Program-made: the position numbers and the translations under genes
Shown here: one piece after another, positions 15,563 to 22,299 of the stretch
Layout: every line of letters starts with the position of its first letter
Numbering within the stretch: the first letter of the stretch is position 1
The notes under the pieces: model-generated
Told to the model about the DNA's origin: nothing
The model's database searches: none
The model's input: the letters and a program-made list of their open reading frames with translations, nothing else
Source of the DNA: CAZQFV01 sp964592645
GTDB taxonomy: Bacteria > Chloroflexota > Chloroflexia > DTKN01
Direction: 5' to 3'
Length of the DNA: 34,679 bases
Assembly: GCA_964592645.1 (NCBI GenBank)
Contig: CAZQFV010000032.1
Location: 1-34,679 of the forward strand

Positions 15563-17248
15563 ATGGAAGGACAATTGGAGTTTCGCGGCAAGAAAGAGGA
15601 AAAGAACCTGGCCCGGTGGGTGTATAACCTGATGGCCCACCAGGGAGCCACGTTCGGCATGGATACGCCGATCCGCCAGCGCCTGCCCGCGCTGATCGAC
15701 TACTTCCTGGAGAAGAAGCTGCTGCGCCGCGACCGGGAAGAGGTGGCTGCCCTGATCGAGGCCGCCCTGTCCAAGAACGACCACATCTTTGCCCGCGAGG
15801 AACGGGAAGGCGAGGTGGTGTACGTGACGACCCGGCGGGGGCGTCCCACCGGGATCGCCCCGCTGCCCCCGTTGCCTCCCCGCCGGATGCACCCGACGCC
15901 GGAGGGCGCCAGCCCGACGCCGCGGCGCAAGGCCGTGCGCCGGCCGCCGATGTCCTCCTTCTGGGTGCGGGCGGCCATCCGCCAGATGCAGTTGCCCCGT
16001 CCCTCCGTGCTGGAGACCCCCGCGCCCGAGGTGGCGATCGGCGTGGAAGAGGCGCCGCCGCTGCCGCCGCCGGTCGTGCACCGGCCGGTGGTCACCACCT
16101 TCACCCTGCCCGGCGGCGCGGTGGTCGACCTGCGCCGGTCCCCCGAGGAGATCGTCGCCCTGCATGGCGACGCGATCGGGCAGGCGCTGCGCGAGGCCCT
16201 GGACCGCGACTTTCGCCTGGTCTCCTTCGGCGACGCCTGGTACCTGGAGGATCGCCTGGAGCACTTTAGCAAGGGCCGGCTGAACGAGATCCGCCGCTAC
16301 ATCCTGGAAGAGGAGATGCCGCTGAGCGATGCCACCATCCTGGGCGACCTGCTCTTCAAGAACGCGCGCGACCCTGACTACGACCTGTGGGCCTTTTCGC
16401 TCAACGCCCGGCTGCTGCGGGAGAAGAAAGACTTTGAGTACGTGGGCGTGCCGGGGGCCAACCTCTGGGCGGTCAAGGGGCTGCCGGCGATCGGCTCGCG
16501 CTTCCTCAAGGCCGCCGAGATCGGCCAGGACTATGCCTACCTGCAGGACGAGCCCGAGATCCCGGAGCGGCTGCCGCAGTTGGAGCACTTCCTGACCTTT
16601 TACGAGTACCGTCACGGCGTCCTGCCCTACGACGCGGCGGCGCGGGCCTTTTTCCCGCGGCCCCTCCTGGAGGACCAGCGCTCGGCCTACCTGCGCTTCG
16701 AGATCCCCCAGCACTATGAGGCCTACGCGGTGGAATTGCGCTACCCGGCGGGCAACCGCGGCGGCTGGCTGTGGGGCCTGGACGAGTTCTTCCACAACAG
16801 CCTGGTGCCCGGCGCCATGGTGGTGATCACGCGCACCGAGGAACCCAACGTCTTTGTCCTCCAGTACATGGCCACCGACGGCATGGAGCGCCGCCTCCTG
16901 ACCTACGACGAGCGCCGCGACCGCTACACCTTTGAGCAGAGCACCTTCTACTGCGAGGTGGAGGAAGCGCTGCTCCTGGATGAGGCGCGCTTCGCCGGCC
17001 TGCGCAACAGCAACCCCCTGTCGCCGGCCTCGCGCAAGCGGCCGGCCGACGTGGTCGCCCACGCCTTCACCAAGGTGGGCCAGAAGAAGGGCCGGCAGTA
17101 CCAGATCGCGCTGGAGACCCTCTTCGCCGCCGTGAACATCGAGCGGCCCTTCAGCATAGCGCTCCTGCAGAAGGTCCTGGCCGAGGCCGACGTCTTTGAG
17201 CCCGGCGACGAGGAGGGGGTCTACCTGTACACGCCCGGCGAGGAGTAG
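15563..17248 (+). CDS. Unrecognised 561-aa protein with winged-helix-like ends
   Basis: I cannot name a family. Residues 15-95 (A-R-W-V-Y-N-L-M to V-V-Y-V-T-T-R-R) read as helices followed by a strand pair with a basic end, like a winged-helix or HARE-type domain. A Pro/Arg-rich linker spans about 95-205. Residues about 215-330 include a helical segment with L-R-E-A-L-D-R-D-F and a D-A-W-Y-L motif. A mixed domain at about 390-480 contains W-L-W-G-L-D-E-F-F-H-N-S-L-V-P-G. The C-terminus (about 500-561: V-A-H-A-F, L-E-T-L-F-A-A-V-N to G-V-Y-L-Y) again resembles a small winged helix. No signal peptide or membrane segment is present. The open frame runs back to 15272, but the operon promoter and the upstream small gene favour ATG 15563, with AGGAG about 11 nt away. 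DNA binding is a guess. Confidence 0.8.
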   Translation: MEGQLEFRGKKEEKNLARWVYNLMAHQGATFGMDTPIRQRLPALIDYFLEKKLLRRDREEVAALIEAALSKNDHIFAREEREGEVVYVTTRRGRPTGIAPLPPLPPRRMHPTPEGASPTPRRKAVRRPPMSSFWVRAAIRQMQLPRPSVLETPAPEVAIGVEEAPPLPPPVVHRPVVTTFTLPGGAVVDLRRSPEEIVALHGDAIGQALREALDRDFRLVSFGDAWYLEDRLEHFSKGRLNEIRRYILEEEMPLSDATILGDLLFKNARDPDYDLWAFSLNARLLREKKDFEYVGVPGANLWAVKGLPAIGSRFLKAAEIGQDYAYLQDEPEIPERLPQLEHFLTFYEYRHGVLPYDAAARAFFPRPLLEDQRSAYLRFEIPQHYEAYAVELRYPAGNRGGWLWGLDEFFHNSLVPGAMVVITRTEEPNVFVLQYMATDGMERRLLTYDERRDRYTFEQSTFYCEVEEALLLDEARFAGLRNSNPLSPASRKRPADVVAHAFTKVGQKKGRQYQIALETLFAAVNIERPFSIALLQKVLAEADVFEPGDEEGVYLYTPGEE

Positions 17249-17267
17249 GGACGTCCTCGAGAAGACC

Positions 17268-18194
17268 ATGAAACAGACCCGCCTTGCGCAGCTCCTCCGG
17301 GAAATCCTGGAGGAAGATCGCCCCCTTTCCTACAGCCAACTCCAGGGCTTTTCCAACCTCAGCCCGGAGGGGCTGGCCGCGCTGCGGCCGGCCTGGGCGG
17401 CCGCGCCCCGCGACCGCCGCCGGCAGCTGGTGCGGGCGTTGGCCCAGTTGAACGAGGACAGCCCGGACATGAACTTCCGCGATGTCCTGCTCCTCTGCCT
17501 GGAGGATGCCGACGAGGAGGTGCGCGTCGCCGCCATCGACGGGCTGAGCGACGACGAGAGCGTCGCCCTGCTGGAGCGGCTGCTGCGCCTGGTCGCGGAG
17601 GACCCTTCCGTGGCCGTGCGCGGCCAGGCCTTGCTGGCCCTGGGGCGCTTCGCCTACCTGGTGGAGACGGCCGACTTCCTGGGCGCCTACCGGCAGGTCC
17701 TGCTGCGCCTGCTCCTGGGGGTGTTCGAAGACGTGGGCGCGCCCCTGGAGCTGCGCCGCCGCGCGCTGGAGGCCGTCTCCTACCTGGCCGGCATCGACGA
17801 GGTGGCCGCGGCCATCGCCCGGGCCTATGCGGCCGAGGAGCGCGAGATGCGCGTCAGCGCCATCCATGCCATGGGCCACCACATGGCCGAACGCTGGCGG
17901 CCGGCCATCGAGCGCGAGCTGGCCAGCCCGGACCCCGAGATGCGCTACGAGGCGGCCTGCGCCGGCGGCGAGATGGGCGACCCCGAGCTGGTGCACCACC
18001 TGAGGCCGCTTCTGGAAGACCGCGATCACGAGGTGGCCCAGGCGGCCATCTGGGCGCTGGGCGAGATCGGGGGGGGCGAGGCCCGCCGGCTGCTGGAGCG
18101 CTGCCTGCGGCACGAAGAGGACGACATCCGCGAGGCGGCCGAGGAAGCCCTGCACACGCTGCGTTTCTTCGAAGACCCGATGGGTGCGCTGTAG
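17268..18194 (+). CDS. HEAT-repeat protein
   Basis: A 308-aa alpha-solenoid protein. Residues about 85-300 contain HEAT/PBS-lyase-type repeats with the usual pattern D-x-x-(x)-V-R-x-A-A-(I/L)-x-A-L-(G): E-E-V-R-V-A-A-I-D-G-L near 90, V-A-V-R-G-Q-A-L-L-A-L-G near 125, E-M-R-V-S-A-I-H-A-M-G near 200, E-M-R-Y-E-A-A-C-A-G-G-E-M-G near 230 and H-E-V-A-Q-A-A-I-W-A-L-G-E-I-G near 265. Such proteins act as protein-binding scaffolds; some serve in phycobilin lyases, which is unlikely here. The ATG at 17268 lies 19 nt after the previous stop, and its stop TAG shares a base with the next gene's GTG, so it is translationally coupled. The partner is likely a product of the same operon. Confidence 0.88.
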   Translation: MKQTRLAQLLREILEEDRPLSYSQLQGFSNLSPEGLAALRPAWAAAPRDRRRQLVRALAQLNEDSPDMNFRDVLLLCLEDADEEVRVAAIDGLSDDESVALLERLLRLVAEDPSVAVRGQALLALGRFAYLVETADFLGAYRQVLLRLLLGVFEDVGAPLELRRRALEAVSYLAGIDEVAAAIARAYAAEEREMRVSAIHAMGHHMAERWRPAIERELASPDPEMRYEAACAGGEMGDPELVHHLRPLLEDRDHEVAQAAIWALGEIGGGEARRLLERCLRHEEDDIREAAEEALHTLRFFEDPMGAL

Positions 18195-18967
18195 TGGACT
18201 CCCCGGCCATCGTCTGCCTCTCCCCCCATGCCGACGACGCCGCCCTGTCCTGCGGCGCCTTCCTGGCCCGGCAGGCGGCCCGGGGCCGGACGGCCCGCGT
18301 GGTCACCGTCCTGGTCGGCGATCCCCCGCCGGATGCGGCGCTGTCCCCCCTGGCCCACGAGCTGCACCGCCGCTGGGGAGAGCATACTGACCCCATGGCC
18401 GTGCGCCGGGCCGAGGACGCCCAGGCCACGGCGGTGCTGGGCTGCTCGCTCGAGACCTGGCCCTATCGGGACGCTATCTACCGCCACGGCGCTTACGCTT
18501 CCGAGGAGGGCCTCTTTGGCCCGCCGGCCGACGAAGCCCCGTTGGAGCAGGAACTGGGGGAGCGCTGCGCGGCCCTGGAGGGCGGCCTGCTGCTCTTTCC
18601 CCTGGGGGTGGGGCAGCACGTGGACCATCAACTGCTCTTCCGCGTCGGCTGGCGGCTGCACGCCTCCCGGCCGGTGGCCTTTTACGAGGACCTGCCCTAC
18701 ACCGCCTGGGAGGGCAGCCCGGCGCGGCGCCTGGCCGCGCTGGGCCGGCCGCTCTATCCGCACATTGTCGAGGTCTCGGCCTACTGGCCGGCCCAGGAGG
18801 CGGCCATCTCCTGTTATGCCTCGCAGCTTCCCACGTTGGAGCGCGACGGCGTGCCGGTGCTGGAGGCGGTGGCCCACTACGCCCAGGCGCTGTGGCTTGG
18901 CGGGTACGGGGTGCGTCTCTGGGATGTGCCGGCGCCGGCGGCCGGGGAGGAGCGACTGTGGACCTGA
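18194..18967 (+). CDS. PIG-L/LmbE-family deacetylase-like protein
   Basis: A 257-aa member of the PIG-L family, zinc N-acetylglucosamine deacetylases and relatives such as MshB and BshB. Motif 1 reads P11-H12-A-D14-D15-A, where the family usually has P-H-P-D-D-E; the zinc His and both Asp residues remain, but Pro and Glu are both Ala. The second motif, G-x-G-Q-H142-V-D-H145, supplies the H-x-x-H pair. Length is normal. It starts with GTG at 18194, overlapping the HEAT gene's TAG by one base, and its end overlaps the HD gene by 10 bp. The substrate may be an amino sugar, sugar conjugate or small thiol precursor. No mycothiol or bacillithiol partner gene is visible, so the substrate is open. 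Confidence 0.88.
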   Translation: MDSPAIVCLSPHADDAALSCGAFLARQAARGRTARVVTVLVGDPPPDAALSPLAHELHRRWGEHTDPMAVRRAEDAQATAVLGCSLETWPYRDAIYRHGAYASEEGLFGPPADEAPLEQELGERCAALEGGLLLFPLGVGQHVDHQLLFRVGWRLHASRPVAFYEDLPYTAWEGSPARRLAALGRPLYPHIVEVSAYWPAQEAAISCYASQLPTLERDGVPVLEAVAHYAQALWLGGYGVRLWDVPAPAAGEERLWT

Positions 18968-19584
18968 TCGAACGGGCCCGCGCCCTCTACACGGGGACCG
19001 ACACGGCCCACGATTTCGACCATGTTCTGCGGGTGTTGGCGCTGGTGCGGCGCATCGGGCCGGCCGAGGGAGCCGACATGCGCCTGCTGGAGGCGGCCAC
19101 CCTCCTGCACGACATCGCCCGCGCCGATGAGGCCCGGCATGGCGTCGACCATGCCCGCGCCGGGGCCGAGCGCGCCCGGGAGATCGTCCTGGAATGGGGC
19201 TACACGCCGCGGGAGGCCGCGGCCATCGCCGGCATCATCGCCGCGCACCGCTTTCGCAACGACGCTCCCCCGCGGACGATCGAAGAAAAGGTCCTCTACG
19301 ACGCCGACAAGCTCGACGCCATCGGCGCTATCGGCGTGGGGCGGGCCTTTGCCTTTGCCGGGCGCACCGGGCAGCGCCTGTGGAGCGAGGTACCGGTGGA
19401 CGCCCGCGCCACCCAGCGGGTGGATCCCTCCACCCACAGCCCGGCGATCGAGTTCGCCGTCAAGCTGTCCCGCCTGGCCGGCTCCTTGCACACGGCGACG
19501 GCCCGCGCCATCGCCCAGGAGCGCCATGCCTTTATGGTAGCCTTTTTCGAGCGGCTGGCGGCAGAGGTGCGCGGGGAGCGATAA
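18958..19584 (+). CDS. HD-domain phosphohydrolase
   Basis: A 208-aa HD-superfamily hydrolase similar to YedJ-type proteins. Metal ligands are visible as A-H18-D-F-D-H22, L-L-H51-D52-I-A and Y-D-A-D117-K-L-D120-A-I-G. These match H...HD...D. The segment after D120 (A-I-G-A-I-G-V-G-R) is conserved in this subgroup. Substrates of the subgroup are likely nucleotides or phosphate esters; none can be assigned. The GTG at 18958 is preceded by GGAGGAG (18946-18952) at 5 nt, so it is preferred over an upstream ATG at 18892 lying deep inside the deacetylase gene. It is the last gene of the five-gene operon; a long hairpin follows. Confidence 0.88.
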   Translation: MDLIERARALYTGTDTAHDFDHVLRVLALVRRIGPAEGADMRLLEAATLLHDIARADEARHGVDHARAGAERAREIVLEWGYTPREAAAIAGIIAAHRFRNDAPPRTIEEKVLYDADKLDAIGAIGVGRAFAFAGRTGQRLWSEVPVDARATQRVDPSTHSPAIEFAVKLSRLAGSLHTATARAIAQERHAFMVAFFERLAAEVRGER

Positions 19585-19592
19585 CCGACGAG

Positions 19593-19629
19593 CGGGGCGG
19601 GCCGGCGGCTGCGCCGCCGGCCCGCCCCG
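19593..19629. terminator. Bidirectional hairpin terminator
   Basis: A perfect 17-bp GC-only stem (19593-19609 with 19613-19629) and a 3-nt loop, between the HD gene and the converging DUF2889 gene. The run after it (TGTCTT) is only weakly U-rich, so termination is likely but less certain than at 607-648. Confidence 0.75.
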
Positions 19630-19639
19630 TGTCTTGAGC

Positions 19640-20110
19640 CTACTCCTCGACGCGGAACACCAGGCAGGTGTTCTTGAGGTGCGGCATCCCCAGTGCGATG
19701 CGCGACTCCTCGTCGAGGCACTCAAAGCCCTCGCGGTCGGTCAGGCCGCGGTCGGCCTCGGCCAACACGGCCGCGGCCATGCGCGCCGCGGTCATCGCCA
19801 GTTCCACCAGGTGCATGCAGCCGATGTTGTGGCCCAGGCGGTCGGCCAGTTGGCGGTTGATCCCGCGGCCGATCGCCAGCCCAGCGATCGTGTCCGCCAG
19901 CGGCACCGTCTCCCGACACTTGCGGAAGGGCACGCGGATCATCTGGGCGCTGCCCTCAACGATGGTCCGGGTGGCGGTATGGACCTTCATCAGGAAGCGG
20001 ATGCTGTGGTCCAGGTCGAGCAGCGAGGCCTGGATGAGGATGTGATCGTCGCCCGCCTTCTCCACGGTGACGTTGATGTTGCGCTGGTACAGCTCGCTCA
20101 GCTCGGCCAT
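19640..20110 (-). CDS. DUF2889 family protein
   Basis: A 156-aa protein that I place in DUF2889 from memory. Recognisable features are a strand-rich N-terminal half with A-S-L-L-D-L-D-H-S-I-R near residue 28-38, then I-R-V-P-F-R-K-C near 58-65, and a helical second half with G-H-N-I-G-C-M-H-L-V-E-L-A near 93-105. The C-x(n)-G-C-x-H-L arrangement is the conserved core and could bind a metal or thiol. No signal peptide. Family function is unknown to me. The ATG at 20110 has GAGGAG about 8 nt upstream, overlapping the stop of the eRF1-like gene 12 bp away, so the two are coupled. Confidence 0.75.
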   Translation of the reverse strand: MAELSELYQRNINVTVEKAGDDHILIQASLLDLDHSIRFLMKVHTATRTIVEGSAQMIRVPFRKCRETVPLADTIAGLAIGRGINRQLADRLGHNIGCMHLVELAMTAARMAAAVLAEADRGLTDREGFECLDEESRIALGMPHLKNTCLVFRVEE

Positions 20111-20122
20111 CGGCTCGCTCCT

Positions 20123-21238
20123 CTAGGCATAGCGCAGCAGGGCCCCGATACGCCCCATCTCCCAGAGGACCTGGTTCGGGGCGATGAAGTGGACCTGGGC
20201 GTTCTGGACAAAGGCCTTTTCCACGATCTCGTCGATCAGGTTGTCCACCCGCTCGATCTTGCCCTGGCAGTAGCGGCACTTGCCGGTGGAGCGGACGCTC
20301 AGGCTGCCGCAGTCGTGGCAGCGCCCGCCGACCATCTGGTAGCCCTCCTCCACCAGCAGGTCCATCACCCGGTGGCCGTTGAGCGCGCGGAGGGTGTCGG
20401 CCAGCCCGGCCACGCCCATCTTGCCCTGGCCGACCTCCTCCTTCAGCCGGGCGGTGAGCTCCTCGCCGATGCGGCTCTCGACTACCTCCATGAGGCGCAG
20501 GGTGTGGGCCAGGACATCGCTGGCGGAGGTGTTGGTGGCCATGGCAAAGGTGGCGGCGACGCGCTCCTGCAGGTAGGTGTGCAGCCGCTCGTAAAAGGCC
20601 CCGGTCAGTTTCTCCGTCCCGCCGATGAGCAGGTAATCGAAGCCCTCGCGCTGAAAGAACTCGAGCGTCAGCTCCGCGGAGCGCTTCAGGTGGTGCATCA
20701 CGGCGTCCTCGTGGCGGCGCTGGAGGCGGGCCTGGGCCCAGCCGCCCTGCTCGTGGTGCTTGGGCACCTCATCCAGGACCATCGAATAGTCCTGGATCTC
20801 GCCCATCTGGATAAGAAAGAGGCGGGCGCGCTCCTTGTCCACCAGGACGGTGCAGTAGCGCGGCCGGCGCCGGAAGAGCAGGATGAGGGGCTTGAGGTAG
20901 GGGGTGCGGTCGATGACGATGTGGTTGCCGGGCTGGACGGGCAGGCGATAGACCTGCCAGAGGTTCGCGCCGGCGAAGATGACCAGGCCGCGCGATCGGC
21001 CGCCGCGCTCTTCCTCGGCGGTTTCCTCGATGCGCGTCAGGTGGAGGGTCAGGGGGACGCGGTGCTCGGCCGGCCAGCGGACGAGCAGCTCCTGGCCGGA
21101 CTTTAACAGGTTCTTGAGCTCGGTGAAGGGGGTCTTTTCGTCCCGTTCGTGGCGGTCGATGGAGAGGTAGAAAGAAATGACCGGCGATTCGGCCGGCGGG
21201 TAGTTGCTCAGCACGTCCAACTCATGTTTGGTGATCAT
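20123..21238 (-). CDS. Bacterial eRF1/VLRF1-like protein with zinc ribbon
   Basis: A 371-aa member of the bacterial archaeo-eukaryotic release-factor-like group (baeRF, related to Vms1/ANKZF1 VLRF1). The central domain has E-Q-G-G165-W-A-Q-A-R-L-Q-R-R-H (163-176), in which G-G-x-x-Q resembles the GGQ/GSQ catalytic loop of eRF1 and Vms1. After it come the helical region and, at 200-206, the Y-L-L-I-G-G strand of the family. The C-terminal eRF1-domain-3-like part carries a zinc ribbon, C307-x2-C310-x10-C321-x2-C324. Known relatives hydrolyse peptidyl-tRNA, notably in rescue of stalled ribosomes; this is the inferred role here. Start: ATG at 21238 with AGGAGGT at 5-6 nt; a GTG at 21244 overlaps that site. 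It is co-transcribed with the DUF2889 gene. Confidence 0.85.
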   Translation of the reverse strand: MITKHELDVLSNYPPAESPVISFYLSIDRHERDEKTPFTELKNLLKSGQELLVRWPAEHRVPLTLHLTRIEETAEEERGGRSRGLVIFAGANLWQVYRLPVQPGNHIVIDRTPYLKPLILLFRRRPRYCTVLVDKERARLFLIQMGEIQDYSMVLDEVPKHHEQGGWAQARLQRRHEDAVMHHLKRSAELTLEFFQREGFDYLLIGGTEKLTGAFYERLHTYLQERVAATFAMATNTSASDVLAHTLRLMEVVESRIGEELTARLKEEVGQGKMGVAGLADTLRALNGHRVMDLLVEEGYQMVGGRCHDCGSLSVRSTGKCRYCQGKIERVDNLIDEIVEKAFVQNAQVHFIAPNQVLWEMGRIGALLRYA

Positions 21239-21288
21239 GGGCACCTCCTCCGTGTCGTTATGGGCCGGCCGCGGCGGCCGATGGCCCC

Positions 21289-21318
21289 ATTATACCACAG
21301 GGAGGGGCGGGTAGTCCA
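21289..21318 (-). promoter_or_regulatory. Promoter of the eRF1-like/DUF2889 operon
   Basis: On the minus strand, a perfect TATAAT (complement of 21289-21294). The best -35 candidate is TGGACT (complement of 21313-21318) at 18 nt, a weaker match than at the other promoters here. Confidence 0.55.
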
Positions 21319-21343
21319 ACTGGCACACTTGCGAGATCAATAG

Positions 21344-21372
21344 TTGCCCTGCGGTCCCGCTGGCGCTATAAT
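21344..21372 (+). promoter_or_regulatory. Promoter of the secreted-protein operon
   Basis: TTGCCC (21344-21349), a 17-nt spacer and a perfect TATAAT (21367-21372). The leader to the ATG at 21415 is about 36 nt and contains AAGGAGG. Confidence 0.73.
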
Positions 21373-21414
21373 GGCCGTATCATCCGCATCTCCCCGACAA
21401 AAAAGGAGGCTGCC

Positions 21415-22287
21415 ATGAGCAAGAACCTGTTCCTGACCCTCGGCGAATGGTGGGAGCGGCGCCGCTGTCTGCCCCCCACACCTCCCGGGCCGCTGCGCCG
21501 CTTCCTGGCCTGGATGCTTCCCAACGGCGGCACCCTGCTGGTGGTGCTCGCCCTGCTGCTGACCCGGCGGGCCTGGGCCCACCCCCAGTCCCTGCCCAAC
21601 GCCCCCGGGCCCAGCGCCTACACGGTCAACTACCAGGGCCGGCTGGCCGACGCCGCCGGCAACCCCCTCGACGGCAACTATGCCATGTCCTTCTCCATCT
21701 GGGACGCCCCCAGCGGCGGCACCCGCGTCTGGGGGCCCGAGTCGCACCCCGTCGTCGAGGTCTCCGACGGCCTCTTTAGCGTCGGCCTGGGCAGCCAGAG
21801 CGGCGGCATCCCCACCGGCACCTGGGACGGCGATCGCTACCTCGAAGTCACCGTGGACGGCGAGACGCTCAGCCCGCGGGCGCTGCTGCGCGGCGTCCCC
21901 GTGGCCGGCCTGGCCCTCACCGTGCCGCGGATGCGCATCCTGCGCCAGGACGACGCCACTTTCTCCCTCCAGGACCGCGTCGTCCAGGCCGGCTGGGGCT
22001 ACATCGAGGGCGACAACTCCCCCGGCATCACCGAGACCCTCACCTTCCCCAGCCCCTTTGCCGAGCCGCCGGTGGTCGTCGTCAGCTTCCTGGGGGGCAC
22101 CGGCCAGTTGCCCGATTCCATCGACGACTTTCCCGGCATCGACGTCAACAGCCAAAAGGTCTGGGTGGTCGTCCCGGCCGCCATCTCCGAGACGGGCCTG
22201 GAGCTGCAGATGAACCGCAGCGTGGACAACTTTGCCCCGAACTATTACTACGGCTACTCCTGGGTGGCCATCGGCACCGCCCCCTAG
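21415..22287 (+). CDS. Secreted protein with a tail-fibre-like and H-lectin-like domain
   Basis: A 290-aa exported protein. A hydrophobic stretch at residues 39-50 followed by A-W-A-H (53-56) is a signal peptide or N-terminal anchor after a basic N-terminus. Residues about 70-170 show the pattern Y-Q-G-R-L-A-D-A-A-G-N-P-L-D-G-x-Y, then F-S-I-W-D-A, D-G-L-F-S-V-x-L-G and R-Y-L-E-V-T-V, a module common in surface proteins of Chloroflexota and other environmental bacteria. Residues about 190-290 (G-I-T-E-T-L-T-F-P-S-P-F-A-E-P-P-V-V-V-V-S) resemble the H-type lectin fold. This suggests carbohydrate binding or surface attachment but is inference. The ATG follows AAGGAGG by a few nt. The gene is 12 bp from the next, which is also secreted, so they form an operon. 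Confidence 0.75.
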   Translation: MSKNLFLTLGEWWERRRCLPPTPPGPLRRFLAWMLPNGGTLLVVLALLLTRRAWAHPQSLPNAPGPSAYTVNYQGRLADAAGNPLDGNYAMSFSIWDAPSGGTRVWGPESHPVVEVSDGLFSVGLGSQSGGIPTGTWDGDRYLEVTVDGETLSPRALLRGVPVAGLALTVPRMRILRQDDATFSLQDRVVQAGWGYIEGDNSPGITETLTFPSPFAEPPVVVVSFLGGTGQLPDSIDDFPGIDVNSQKVWVVVPAAISETGLELQMNRSVDNFAPNYYYGYSWVAIGTAP

Positions 22288-22299
22288 AGGAGGCCGCCG

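Noticed and set aside
19634..21106. A 490-codon plus-strand frame opposite the eRF1-like and DUF2889 genes
   Set aside because: The minus-strand genes have recognisable motifs, ribosome-binding sites and a promoter; the plus frame has none.
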